64,000 bases of DNA, taken from NCBI RefSeq assembly GCF_001042985.1, contig NZ_JYKY01000006.1, positions 124,001-188,000 of the forward strand, written 5' to 3'. The stretch comes from Pseudomonas lundensis (GTDB taxonomy: Bacteria > Pseudomonadota > Gammaproteobacteria > Pseudomonadales > Pseudomonadaceae). The notes beneath the pieces are model-generated. The model was not told where the DNA came from and made no database searches. It saw only the letters and a program-made list of their open reading frames with translations. This document shows positions 53,900 to 62,862 of this stretch, in pieces; position 1 is the first letter of the stretch, and every line of letters starts with the position of its first letter. The translations under genes and the position numbers were made by a program.

Positions 53900-54838
53900 T
53901 TAACCGAACAACCAGCGCCACAGCAGCACCAGCACCAGCACCGCCAACACCGGGCGCATGATGCGGTACAGCTTGGGGTTGCGGCGTTTCCACTGCTTGA
54001 CCACGCCACTGAAGCGATCGCTGAAGCGTTTGCTCCAGGCGTAGGCTTTGTTGATGCCGCCTACTCGTTCGTCGTCCAGGTTTTGCGGCGCGGTGGCTTT
54101 GCCCAACTGAGCGCTGACCCAACGGTTGATCTTGGTCATGAGGCGGTTGGTCAACGGCCGTTCCACGTCACAGAACAGGATGACGCGGGTGATGTCGGTT
54201 TCGTTTTTGACCCAATGCACGTAGGTTTCATCGAACATCACGTCTTCGCCATCACGCCAGGCGTACTCCTCGCCGTCCACAAAGATGCGGCACGCGTCGG
54301 AGTTGGGCGTTGACAGCCCGAGGTGATAACGCAGTGAACCGGCAAACGGGTCGCGGTGCGGGTTGAGGTGACTGCCGCCCGGCAGCAAGGCAAACATCGC
54401 GCCTTTGACGTTAGGAATGCTGTTGACCAGCGCCACGGTTTTCGGGCAAAGCAGCTCTGCGGAAGGCAGCGGCTTGTCGTACCACTTGAGGTAAAAGCGC
54501 TTCCAGCCTTTTTTGAAGAACGAACCGAAGCCTGCGTCGTTGTTCTTTTCGGCGGCGCGGATGTAGCCCTCGTCGAACAGGTGCATGGCCTCTTCGCGAA
54601 TCGCCTGCCAGTTGTCCTTGAGGATATCCAGCTCGGGGAATTTGCTGCGGTCCAGGTAAGGTTTGGACGGCACACCGGAGAACAGGTACATCAAGGCGTT
54701 GTACGGCGCAAAAAAAGCGGAGTGGTTGACGAACTGACGCAACACCGGCAAGCGCGCCTTGCCGCGCAAGTGCACGTAAAGGATGCTGCCGACAAACAGC
54801 AGTATCAGCCCTGCCTTGATGGCGAAGGATAAGGTCAT
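53900..54838 (-). CDS. lpxO: LpxO-type lipid A hydroxylase (Asp/Asn beta-hydroxylase fold)
   Basis: 312 residues. A membrane helix at each end (residues 6-24 and near 295-311), and the Fe2+/2-oxoglutarate oxygenase core with His161 and Asp163 (NPHRDPF), His208 (YVHWVKNET) and a following arginine. This fits LpxO, which 2-hydroxylates acyl chains of lipid A, rather than soluble hydroxylases. GAGGAG precedes ATG 54838. P. aeruginosa has two such genes; this is one of them. Confidence 0.88.
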   Translation of the reverse strand: MTLSFAIKAGLILLFVGSILYVHLRGKARLPVLRQFVNHSAFFAPYNALMYLFSGVPSKPYLDRSKFPELDILKDNWQAIREEAMHLFDEGYIRAAEKNNDAGFGSFFKKGWKRFYLKWYDKPLPSAELLCPKTVALVNSIPNVKGAMFALLPGGSHLNPHRDPFAGSLRYHLGLSTPNSDACRIFVDGEEYAWRDGEDVMFDETYVHWVKNETDITRVILFCDVERPLTNRLMTKINRWVSAQLGKATAPQNLDDERVGGINKAYAWSKRFSDRFSGVVKQWKRRNPKLYRIMRPVLAVLVLVLLWRWLFG

Positions 54839-55113
54839 GCAACAACTCCTCGAAAAAACTGTGCGGCACCGATAGCCCGATGTGGCAGCCGGGCATGATA
54901 AACACTACCGGCGCAGGACAAAACCCGCGTGATCCAACATTCAGTGTTAAGGATTACGTAACAGCGCATTTAATAGCATATGCCGAGGCGAAATCGCTTG
55001 ATGTGAGTCAGGCAAAACCTGTCGCTGATGCGGGCCGGGACGCGACAGGCGGCGCTTGCGCAGGCGCGGTGAGCCCGCCCGCCTGCGCCGCCCCGGCCGT
55101 GATAATTGTGGCC

Positions 55114-56088
55114 TTACTGCTCCAGTTCCTGCTCACTAAACATGTCGCTGAACAGAAAGCTCGACAGGTAACGTTCGCCCGAGTCCGGCAGGATCACCAC
55201 AATCGTCTTGCCTTGCATCTCCGGTTTTTCGGCCAGACGCACCGCCACTGCCATGGCCGCACCGCAGGAGATGCCGCACAAAATGCCTTCTTCATGCATC
55301 AGGCGCAGCGCCATGGCCTTGGACTCATCGTCACTGACCAGCTCGACCTGATCGACAATCGACAGGTCGAGGTTTTTTGGCACAAAACCGGCACCGATGC
55401 CCTGGATTTTATGCGGCGCAGGCTGGATGGCCTGACCGGCCAGCGCCTGGGTGATGACTGGCGAGGTGATGGGTTCAACGGCCACTGACATCAGCGGCTG
55501 ACCCAGTGTGTGCTTGATGTACCGTGAAATACCCGTGATGGTGCCGCCCGTGCCCACGCCTGAAACCAGCACATCGACACGCTCTCCGGTGTCGTTCCAG
55601 ATTTCGGGGCCGGTGGTTTTTTCATGGATGGCAGGGTTGGCCGGGTTTTCGAATTGTTGCGGCATGAAGTACTGGGCAGGGTCGCTGGCCTGGATTTCAG
55701 CGGCCTTGTCGATCGCGCCTTTCATGCCTTTGGCCGGTTCAGTCAGGACCAGCTCGGCGCCCAGTGCCTTGAGCACTTTGCGACGTTCAAGGCTCATGGA
55801 CGACGGCATGGTCAGCATCAAATTGTAACCGCGTGCAGCGGCCACGAAGGCCAGGCCAATGCCGGTATTGCCCGACGTGGGTTCAATGATGGTCATGCCC
55901 TGTTTAAGTACCCCGCGGCTCTCGGCGTCCCAGATCATGTTGGCGCCAATCCGGCATTTAACCGAATACCCCGGATTACGCCCTTCGATCTTGGCCAGAA
56001 TCGTGACACCACGGGGCCCAATGCGGTTGATCTGTACCAGCGGTGTATTACCGATGGAATGAGCGTTATCTGCAAAAATACGACTCAT
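55114..56088 (-). CDS. cysK: CysK, cysteine synthase A
   Basis: 324 residues. PLP lysine Lys44 in [11 protein letters not shown], substrate loop TSGNTG near residue 71, phosphate cup [11 protein letters not shown] and PDSGERYLS at the end. It makes cysteine from O-acetylserine and sulfide. CysM differs at these loops. The MoxR-VWA pair is divergent from it. The gene is probably under CysB, but no site is evident by eye. Confidence 0.93.
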   Translation of the reverse strand: MSRIFADNAHSIGNTPLVQINRIGPRGVTILAKIEGRNPGYSVKCRIGANMIWDAESRGVLKQGMTIIEPTSGNTGIGLAFVAAARGYNLMLTMPSSMSLERRKVLKALGAELVLTEPAKGMKGAIDKAAEIQASDPAQYFMPQQFENPANPAIHEKTTGPEIWNDTGERVDVLVSGVGTGGTITGISRYIKHTLGQPLMSVAVEPITSPVITQALAGQAIQPAPHKIQGIGAGFVPKNLDLSIVDQVELVSDDESKAMALRLMHEEGILCGISCGAAMAVAVRLAEKPEMQGKTIVVILPDSGERYLSSFLFSDMFSEQELEQ

Positions 56089-56295
56089 GACGGGGGTCCC
56101 TTATGCACTTTTCGGAAAGGCTTCAAGGGTAGGCTTCGTGTTCGCGTGCGTCCAGTCATGGCGTGACGGCCCGTTCACAGACTGAATGAGGCGTTTGCGT
56201 TCACGCCACGCGGGTGCCGCGTTATAGTCGGACATACTTTTTTAGTCGCCCGCCCTGCCCTGTGCAGACCGGGTTCATGGTTTGAGGATGTGCAG

Positions 56296-57141
56296 ATGAA
56301 GTTTGAAGGTACCCGCGCCTACGTGGCCACTGATGACCTGAAGCTGGCGGTCAACGCGGCCATTACCCTGGAACGCCCGCTGCTGGTCAAGGGCGAGCCC
56401 GGCACCGGCAAGACCATGCTGGCCGAGCAACTGGCCGAGTCTTTCGGCTGCAAGCTGATCACCTGGCATATCAAGTCCACGACCAAAGCCCACCAGGGCC
56501 TTTATGAATACGATGCGGTCAGCCGTCTGCGCGATTCACAGCTGGGCGTCGATAAAGTCCACGATGTGCGCAATTACCTGAAGAAAGGCAAATTGTGGGA
56601 AGCCTTCGAAGCCGAAGAACGGGTGATTCTGCTGATCGACGAAATCGACAAGGCCGACATCGAGTTCCCCAATGACCTGCTGCAAGAACTCGACAAGATG
56701 GAGTTCTACGTTTACGAGACCGACGAAACGATCAAGGCCAAGGTGCGCCCGATCATCATCATTACGTCCAATAACGAGAAAGAGCTGCCGGACGCCTTCC
56801 TGCGCCGTTGCTTCTTCCACTACATCAGCTTCCCGGACCGCAACACGCTGCAAAAAATTGTCGACGTGCACTTCCCTGATATCAAGAAAGAACTGGTCAG
56901 CGAAGCGCTCGACGTGTTCTTCGATGTGCGCAAAGTGCCAGGCCTGAAGAAAAAGCCTTCGACTTCCGAACTGGTGGATTGGCTCAAGCTGCTGATGGCC
57001 GACAACATCGGCGAAGCCGTGCTGCGCGAGCGTGATCCGACCAAGGCCATCCCGCCGCTGGCCGGCGCGCTGGTGAAAAACGAACAGGACGTGCAATTGC
57101 TTGAGCGCCTGGCGTTCATGAGCCGTCGCGGCAATCGTTGA
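56296..57141 (+). CDS. MoxR-family AAA+ ATPase
   Basis: 281 residues from ATG 56296 (MKFEGTRAYVATDD), GAGGA seven bases upstream. Walker A GEPGTGKT at 33-40, Walker B LLIDEIDKAD at 112-121, sensor 1 ITSNNEK, arginine finger region FLRRCFFHYISFPD. MoxR ATPases act with VWA partners to remodel or insert cofactors into complexes. The partner gene starts 19 bases downstream. The client is unknown. Confidence 0.9.
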   Translation: MKFEGTRAYVATDDLKLAVNAAITLERPLLVKGEPGTGKTMLAEQLAESFGCKLITWHIKSTTKAHQGLYEYDAVSRLRDSQLGVDKVHDVRNYLKKGKLWEAFEAEERVILLIDEIDKADIEFPNDLLQELDKMEFYVYETDETIKAKVRPIIIITSNNEKELPDAFLRRCFFHYISFPDRNTLQKIVDVHFPDIKKELVSEALDVFFDVRKVPGLKKKPSTSELVDWLKLLMADNIGEAVLRERDPTKAIPPLAGALVKNEQDVQLLERLAFMSRRGNR

Positions 57142-57160
57142 TTGACCCGAGGCGATAAGC

Positions 57161-58339
57161 ATGTTGCTGAATCTGTTCAATGAAATGCGCGCAGCCAAGG
57201 TGCCGGTTTCGGTGCGTGAGCTACTGGACCTGATCAACGCGCTCAAACACCGCGTGACCTTCGCCGACATGGACGAATTTTACTTTTTGGCGCGCACCAT
57301 TCTGGTCAAGGACGAGCGCCACTACGATAAGTTCGATCGCGCCTTCGGCGCCTATTTCAACGGCCTGCAAAACCTCAATGAACACCTTGAGGCCCTGATC
57401 CCGGACGAATGGCTGCGCAAGGAGTTCGAGCGCTCGTTGAGCGATGAAGAGCGGGCGCAGATCCAGTCGCTGGGCGGGCTGGACAAACTCATCGAAGCGT
57501 TCAAACAGCGCCTGGAAGAGCAAAAGGAACGCCACGCCGGGGGCAACAAGTGGATCGGCACCGGCGGTACCAGCCCGTTCGGTTCCGGCGGCTATCACCC
57601 CGAAGGCATTCGCGTCGGGGATGCCGGTGCGCGCCAGGGCAAGGCTGCAAAAGTCTGGGAACAGCGCGAGTACAAAAACCTCGACGATCAGGTCGAACTG
57701 GGCACCCGCAACATCAAAGTTGCGCTACGGCGTTTGCGAAAATTCGCCCGTCAGGGTGCGGCAGATGAACTGGACATCGACGGCACCATCGATCACACCG
57801 CACGCGACGCCGGTCTGCTGAATATCCAGATGCGACCGGAGCGGCGCAACACCATCAAGCTGCTGTTGCTGTTCGACATTGGTGGCTCGATGGACGCCCA
57901 TGTGCAGATCTGCGAAGAACTGTTCTCGGCCTGCAAGACTGAGTTCAAGCACCTGGAGTACTACTACTTTCACAACTTCATTTATGAGTCGGTGTGGAAA
58001 AACAACCAGCGGCGGCAGGTTGAACGGATCGCGACCCAGGATGTGCTGCACAAATACGGCGCCGATTACAAGGTGATCTTCATCGGCGACGCGGCCATGG
58101 GCCCATACGAAATCACCCATGCCGGGGGGAGCGTCGAGCACTGGAACGAAGAACCGGGTTACCTGTGGATGCAGCGTTTTAGGGAGAAATACAAAAAGCT
58201 CATCTGGATCAACCCGTACCCCAAAGACACGTGGAACTACACGGCCTCGACGCGCATCGTGCGCGACTTGATTGAAGACCGCATGTACCCGCTGACGCTG
58301 GAGGGACTGGAAGAAGGGATGCGCTTTCTGGCGAAATGA
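57161..58339 (+). CDS. CoxE-like VWA-domain protein
   Basis: 392 residues. The MIDAS-type motif DIGGSM is at 239-244 in the VWA part, where the first Ser of DxSxS is Gly; before it is a charged, partly disordered segment (KWIGTGGTSPFGSGGYHP). The N-terminal third is helical. It matches the cytosolic VWA proteins paired with MoxR ATPases in pseudomonads. Together they form a metallochaperone-like system of unknown client. Convergent with pxpC. Confidence 0.85.
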   Translation: MLLNLFNEMRAAKVPVSVRELLDLINALKHRVTFADMDEFYFLARTILVKDERHYDKFDRAFGAYFNGLQNLNEHLEALIPDEWLRKEFERSLSDEERAQIQSLGGLDKLIEAFKQRLEEQKERHAGGNKWIGTGGTSPFGSGGYHPEGIRVGDAGARQGKAAKVWEQREYKNLDDQVELGTRNIKVALRRLRKFARQGAADELDIDGTIDHTARDAGLLNIQMRPERRNTIKLLLLFDIGGSMDAHVQICEELFSACKTEFKHLEYYYFHNFIYESVWKNNQRRQVERIATQDVLHKYGADYKVIFIGDAAMGPYEITHAGGSVEHWNEEPGYLWMQRFREKYKKLIWINPYPKDTWNYTASTRIVRDLIEDRMYPLTLEGLEEGMRFLAK

Positions 58340-58343
58340 ACTG

Positions 58344-58365
58344 ACACCCTTCCTCCGAGGGGTGT
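58344..58365 (+). terminator. Small hairpin between VWA and pxpC genes
   Basis: ACACCC / GGGTGT with a 10-base loop, right after the VWA stop. Confidence 0.35.
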
Positions 58366-58368
58366 GGC

Positions 58369-59292
58369 TCAGACGCTGTTGAGGCGCTGCATCCACTGCA
58401 CCTGCTGGCGCTGCGCGACCTCCTGGGTCGTGGGGCGCAACGTCACCCGCTGTCCCGGCAGGCACTGGGCCAGCCGGGCCAATGACAGCGGCGTCAATGC
58501 CCCCAGTCGCGGGTAGCCACCGATGGTTTGCCGGTCATTGAGCAACACGATGGGTTGACCATCCGGCGGCACTTGCACCGCTCCCAGCGCAATTCCTTCG
58601 GAAATCATCGGCGGCCCTTGGTACACCAGGGTCGGCCCCAGCAAGCGGATGCCCATGCGGTCGGCACGGCTGTCGACTGCCCATGGGCAATTGAAGGCGT
58701 CAAACGTGCTTTGCCCGCTGAAATTGCCGATCTGCGCGCCCATGACCACGTTTAACGACGCCGCGTCGGTGAATGTGGGAATCCAGGCGTGATGCAACTC
58801 ACGCAGCGCGGGCTGAATGTCACTGAAGCCCAGCTCGGCGCCCTTCACCAGCGCGTGCCCCTTGCCATCCAGCCCGCCCAACTGCTCGCGTATCACCGTG
58901 GCGCAACTGCCCAACACGCGCGGCGCGTCGAAGCCTCCCGGCGCGGCCAGGTAAGCGCGCGCGCCGTTGAGCGGCTGCACGAAATCCAAGGTCTGACCCT
59001 GGCGCAGCCTGAAACTGCGCCACGGCTTGAGCGGCTGACCATCCACGGTGGCGGCCAGGTCTGCACCCGCCAGCGCCAATGTGCAATCGCGCTGGGCGAT
59101 GACGCTAAAACCGCCCAAGGTGATTTCAATCACCGGCGCCTGCAGCCCATTGCCCAACAGCCAGTTGGCCCACGTCATCGACTGCCAGTCGGCTGCACCG
59201 CCCTGCGTCACGCCCAAGTGCCGAACGCCAAAACGTCCGGCGTCCTGCAACTGGCACAACGGGGTGCTGGCCTGAATCAACAATGGGCTCAT
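58369..59292 (-). CDS. pxpC: PxpC, 5-oxoprolinase subunit C (biotin-dependent carboxyltransferase fold)
   Basis: 307 residues. KipA/AHS2 family: LQDAGRFGVRHLGVTQGGAADWQSMTWANWLLGN, AAPGGFDAPRVLGSCAT, GGYPRLGALTPLSLARLAQ. With PxpB and PxpA it opens 5-oxoproline to glutamate with ATP. It overlaps pxpB by four bases (ATGA). The operon order here is A-B-C on the minus strand. Confidence 0.92.
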   Translation of the reverse strand: MSPLLIQASTPLCQLQDAGRFGVRHLGVTQGGAADWQSMTWANWLLGNGLQAPVIEITLGGFSVIAQRDCTLALAGADLAATVDGQPLKPWRSFRLRQGQTLDFVQPLNGARAYLAAPGGFDAPRVLGSCATVIREQLGGLDGKGHALVKGAELGFSDIQPALRELHHAWIPTFTDAASLNVVMGAQIGNFSGQSTFDAFNCPWAVDSRADRMGIRLLGPTLVYQGPPMISEGIALGAVQVPPDGQPIVLLNDRQTIGGYPRLGALTPLSLARLAQCLPGQRVTLRPTTQEVAQRQQVQWMQRLNSV

Positions 59293-59993
59293 GCCAAGGC
59301 CTCCTGCGGGGTGTCGTCACCGCCCAGGCGGATGAATTCGCTATGACTGATCGGTTCAAACTGCACACGATCGCCGGGTTGCAACAGGCTGTAGCCGTCC
59401 CGCTCCCGGTCAAACAGCATGACCGGCGTGCGCCCGATGAGGTTCCAGCCGCCGGGTGACTGGGCCGGATAGGCCGCCGTCTGGCGTTCGGCAATCCCGA
59501 CACTGCCCGCCGCCACCCGTTTGCGCGGGGTGTCGAGGCGTGGAGCTGCCAACACCTCGTCTACCAGCCCCATAAAGGCAAAACCGGGGGCGAAACCCAA
59601 TGCGAACACCTGATACGGACGCGCGCTGTGACGACGAATCACTTCGCCCTGCGACTCGCCCGTGCGCCGGGCCAGCAATGCCAGCTCGGGCCCCACGCTC
59701 AGGTCGTACCACACCGGCAGCACATGGCATTGGCCGTGGTCCCCAGTAGCGGGCTGCAGGTCTGTCAGTGCCTGATTAATCAATTCGCGCGCCTGTGCCG
59801 GGCTGAGCGCCAGCCCGTCGTAGTGAATCATCAGCGTGGTGTAGGACGGCACCACATCAATCAAAAAACCCGCAAACCCGCTGCGCACACGCTCTGTGGC
59901 GGCCAGCATCCACGGCATGTTGAGTTCGGCAATCTCATCGAACAACCGCAGCATCAAGCAGTCGACGGCCGCCACTTCGATACGCGGCTTCAT
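59289..59993 (-). CDS. pxpB: PxpB, 5-oxoprolinase subunit B
   Basis: 234 residues from ATG 59993 ([21 protein letters not shown]). KipI/AHS1 family signature: [46 protein letters not shown] and [15 protein letters not shown]-dependent kinase-like step of oxoprolinase. Four-base overlaps at both ends (with pxpA and pxpC) show tight coupling. The frame open upstream of 59993 lies in pxpA. Confidence 0.93.
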   Translation of the reverse strand: MKPRIEVAAVDCLMLRLFDEIAELNMPWMLAATERVRSGFAGFLIDVVPSYTTLMIHYDGLALSPAQARELINQALTDLQPATGDHGQCHVLPVWYDLSVGPELALLARRTGESQGEVIRRHSARPYQVFALGFAPGFAFMGLVDEVLAAPRLDTPRKRVAAGSVGIAERQTAAYPAQSPGGWNLIGRTPVMLFDRERDGYSLLQPGDRVQFEPISHSEFIRLGGDDTPQEALA

Positions 59994-60739
59994 GCCCGTT
60001 GCCCGTTCAGGGCCGAACGAATGCGCTGCACGGCCGCCACCGAACTGGCGTTGTCGCCATGCACGCACAGCGTATGGGCGTGCAGGTGCAATGGGCTGCC
60101 ATCAATGGCTGTCAGCGGCTGGCCCGCTGCAAGGGTCAGCGCCTGCTGCACGATGGCTGCAGGGTCGTGGTGCACCGCGCCCGGTAATTGGCGCGAGACC
60201 AGATGCCCGGCTGCGTCATAGGCGCGATCGGCAAATGCTTCAAACCACAGGGTCACGCCACACGCATCGCCGATGGCTTGCGCGGCGCTGTTATCGCGGG
60301 TCGCCATCAGCATCAGCGGCAGGCTCGCATCGTAGGCCGCCACGGCGCGCACCACCGCGCGCAACTGCTCGGGGTTGGCCATCATGTCGTTGTAGAGCGC
60401 ACCGTGGGGTTTGACGTAGCTGACCCGCGCGCCCTGGGCGCGGCAGATGCCATCCAGGGCGCCGATCTGGTAATGCAGCAGGTCTTGCAGCGCCTGGGCG
60501 GTATAGGCCATGGAGCGACGGCCGAACCCTGCCAGGTCCTGATACGCCGGATGGGCACCGATCTGGACGTCATGTTCCAGCGCCAGCGCCACGGTTTTGC
60601 GCATGATCTGCGGATCACCGGCATGAAAGCCGCACGCGATGTTGGCGCAATCAATAAAGGGCATCACCTCGGCATCCAGGCCCATGGTCCAGCTGCCAAA
60701 ACTTTCACCCATGTCGCAGTTCAATAACAGGCGGCTCAC
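59990..60739 (-). CDS. pxpA: PxpA, 5-oxoprolinase subunit A (LamB/YcsF)
   Basis: 249 residues from GTG 60739, AGGAG eight bases upstream. [55 protein letters not shown] and [11 protein letters not shown] are the YcsF signatures. Catalyses the hydrolysis step of 5-oxoproline to glutamate. No transporter or regulator is adjacent. Confidence 0.94.
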   Translation of the reverse strand: MSRLLLNCDMGESFGSWTMGLDAEVMPFIDCANIACGFHAGDPQIMRKTVALALEHDVQIGAHPAYQDLAGFGRRSMAYTAQALQDLLHYQIGALDGICRAQGARVSYVKPHGALYNDMMANPEQLRAVVRAVAAYDASLPLMLMATRDNSAAQAIGDACGVTLWFEAFADRAYDAAGHLVSRQLPGAVHHDPAAIVQQALTLAAGQPLTAIDGSPLHLHAHTLCVHGDNASSVAAVQRIRSALNGQRA

Positions 60740-60921
60740 GATGATGCTCCTGTGGTTTTTATCGTTAGAAGTAGGACATTTTTCGACAGCCGTACGTCGT
60801 TCGTCCAACTAATAAAAGCCGGGCACAGGGATAAGAAAAGTTGATTGCGGTGAAGTTGCCACGTTTAAACCGTTGCCGATCGGCGCGCAGGGCGCAGAAC
60901 GGCTTGCGCAGCGACTACAGG

Positions 60922-61455
60922 TCAGTAGCTGCGCTCACGGCGTGCAATGCGTTCGCGTTGACGCTTGCCGCCCAGGACGACCCAGTCGATGAGCCGCAAA
61001 AAGCCCTCGATCACGAAGGAAAACAGCAACGCGCCGGCCATGGCCCAGCCAATGGCGCTGGGCGACAGCAACACTTGATAAGTGTAGGCGTCGTAGGTTT
61101 CCTGACGGATGGCCGGGTCTGCCGCGTACGCCACGTGCAGGGCGCGCAGGTACCACGGCCCTTGCATGGCCTGGAACTGGTTGTCCAGCAGGCGCTGACG
61201 GGTCAACAAGGTGCCCAGGCTTGAGGCATCGCTGCGAAATACCGGGTCGTCACTGGCCTGGTAGTGCGCCACCAGTGCGTGCAGGTCGCCGTTGAAAAAC
61301 TGGTTGGCGGTGTTTTGAAACCCGGCCAAACCGGTTTGCGCTTCGATCAGGTGAGCTTCCACGCGCTTGGCGTAGTCATTGATAAAACCCGGCACTTGCA
61401 CGCCGACCAACAGGCCCAGGGTGAACAACACCAACCGCAGGTAACTCAGGAACAT
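60922..61455 (-). CDS. DUF2937 membrane protein
   Basis: 177 residues. One helix at the start (LRLVLFTLGLLVGVQVPGFI) and one near the end (AIGWAMAGALLFSFVIEGFLRLIDWVVLGG), with a helical periplasmic region between. Family function unknown. It ends with a basic tail. It starts 12 bases after the glutamine amidotransferase stop. Confidence 0.82.
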   Translation of the reverse strand: MFLSYLRLVLFTLGLLVGVQVPGFINDYAKRVEAHLIEAQTGLAGFQNTANQFFNGDLHALVAHYQASDDPVFRSDASSLGTLLTRQRLLDNQFQAMQGPWYLRALHVAYAADPAIRQETYDAYTYQVLLSPSAIGWAMAGALLFSFVIEGFLRLIDWVVLGGKRQRERIARRERSY

Positions 61456-61467
61456 GCTCGCCCATCC

Positions 61468-62244
61468 TTATTCGGTTGTGCCCTGGCTGACGCATTCGCC
61501 GCGTCGCCACAAGCCCCACTGGCCAGGCGCATAGCGCGTCCAGGTTTCGTTTTCAGTCAACGGCTCGGTGGCAATCACAGTGACCACGTCATTGGGGGTG
61601 GTTTCTGCCTGAAAATCCACGATCACGTCGACATCTTTGAGCCGCGCCGGGCCAAAGGGCGCTCGACGGGTGATATGCACCAGTTTGGTCGAGCAGTAGC
61701 AAAACAACCAGTCACCATCACTGAGCAGGCAGTTGAAGACGCCTTTGCCGCGATATTCGGCACAGGCGGCCACCAGCACCGGAATGAGGGTTTGGACGTC
61801 CACCGGTTCGGGGAAGGCTTCGCGCACCCGGTTGAGCACGTCGCAAAACGCTGCTTCGCTATCGGTGTCACCGATCGGCCGGTAGAAGCTGGTGCGCGGG
61901 TTGAAATCGGCCAGTTGGCCGTTATGGGCGAAACACCAATTACGGCCCCACAATTCGCGCACAAACGGGTGGGTATTGGACAGGCACACTTTGCCGACAT
62001 TGGCCTGGCGGATATGACCAATCACCACTTCGCTTTTGATCGGGTATCGCTGCACCAGCAATGCGACTTCAGAGTCGCAACTGGCGGCCGGGTCCTGAAA
62101 CAGGCGCAGGCCACGCCCTTCGTAGAACGCAATCCCCCAGCCATCACGGTGCGGGCCGGTGCGCCCGCCACGCTGCATCAGGCCGGTGAAGCTGAACACA
62201 ATATCGGTCGGCACGTTGGCGCTCATGCCCAGTAATTCACACAC
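61468..62244 (-). CDS. YafJ-type class II glutamine amidotransferase
   Basis: 258 residues. Nucleophile Cys2 (MCELLGMSANVP), then HRDGWGIAFYEG, VVIGHIRQANVG and CFAHNGQL, the class II amidotransferase motifs. YafJ-like proteins have no known acceptor; likely gamma-glutamyl related. DUF2937 follows 12 bases after. Confidence 0.88.
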   Translation of the reverse strand: MCELLGMSANVPTDIVFSFTGLMQRGGRTGPHRDGWGIAFYEGRGLRLFQDPAASCDSEVALLVQRYPIKSEVVIGHIRQANVGKVCLSNTHPFVRELWGRNWCFAHNGQLADFNPRTSFYRPIGDTDSEAAFCDVLNRVREAFPEPVDVQTLIPVLVAACAEYRGKGVFNCLLSDGDWLFCYCSTKLVHITRRAPFGPARLKDVDVIVDFQAETTPNDVVTVIATEPLTENETWTRYAPGQWGLWRRGECVSQGTTE

Positions 62245-62279
62245 GCTCGCACTCTCGCATTCAGGCTCGACGGAAAAAG

Positions 62280-62774
62280 TTACAACCTGGGTTCAACCCG
62301 GGTAAAACCGCTGACCCGCGGTGCTACCGGACGGCCGTAACGGTCGTCACCGGCATTGCCGAAGGGTTGATCGTCTTCAGGATCGCTCTGGCGGGCCTGC
62401 TCGGCCGCCGCCGCTTGCGCACGCCGGGCCTTGCTCGCGCGCTCAATGGGCCAGCGGATCAGCACAAACAGCCCATACAGGCAAAACGCAATGATGGCGT
62501 ACATCAACAGGTCGGACACGGCCCGCCAGGCGTTGTTGCCCACTTTGAACGCCAGATCAAGGGCGGTGATGGCAATCGCAGGGGCGAACTTTTCCTTGAC
62601 CGGGTCAATGATGGTCGGGCTGAACAACAGCACGGCCATCAGTACCCGCAACGGTTCACGCAGCCAGCGCCACATGAAGCGGGTCAGGCGGCACCACACG
62701 AGCAGGCAGCCCAAAGCGGCAAAGGCGTAAAGGCCCCAAGCGATCAGATAGTCGTTCTCGGTCATGGTATCCAT
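62280..62774 (-). CDS. Hypothetical membrane protein, 164 aa
   Basis: 164 residues from ATG 62774 (MDTMTENDYLIAWGLYAFAALGCLLVW); an alternative ATG at 62765 would be three residues shorter. Three hydrophobic segments, then a polar C-terminus (ERASKARRAQAAAAEQARQSDPEDD). Seems conserved in Pseudomonas; function unknown. Neither start has a strong ribosome site. Confidence 0.75.
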   Translation of the reverse strand: MDTMTENDYLIAWGLYAFAALGCLLVWCRLTRFMWRWLREPLRVLMAVLLFSPTIIDPVKEKFAPAIAITALDLAFKVGNNAWRAVSDLLMYAIIAFCLYGLFVLIRWPIERASKARRAQAAAAEQARQSDPEDDQPFGNAGDDRYGRPVAPRVSGFTRVEPRL

Positions 62775-62862
62775 GGTCGGCAGGCAATGAGGCGCTATGA
62801 TAACGGCTTTTAGCCAGTGCGGCTGCACGGCTTCTTTTCATTCAGGTTTCCGAGAGCAGTTA

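Noticed and set aside
53680..54009. 109-codon minus-strand frame with cysteine/tryptophan runs across the lpxO end
   Set aside because: Overlaps lpxO and the leader region in a wrong frame; low-complexity and without a ribosome site.
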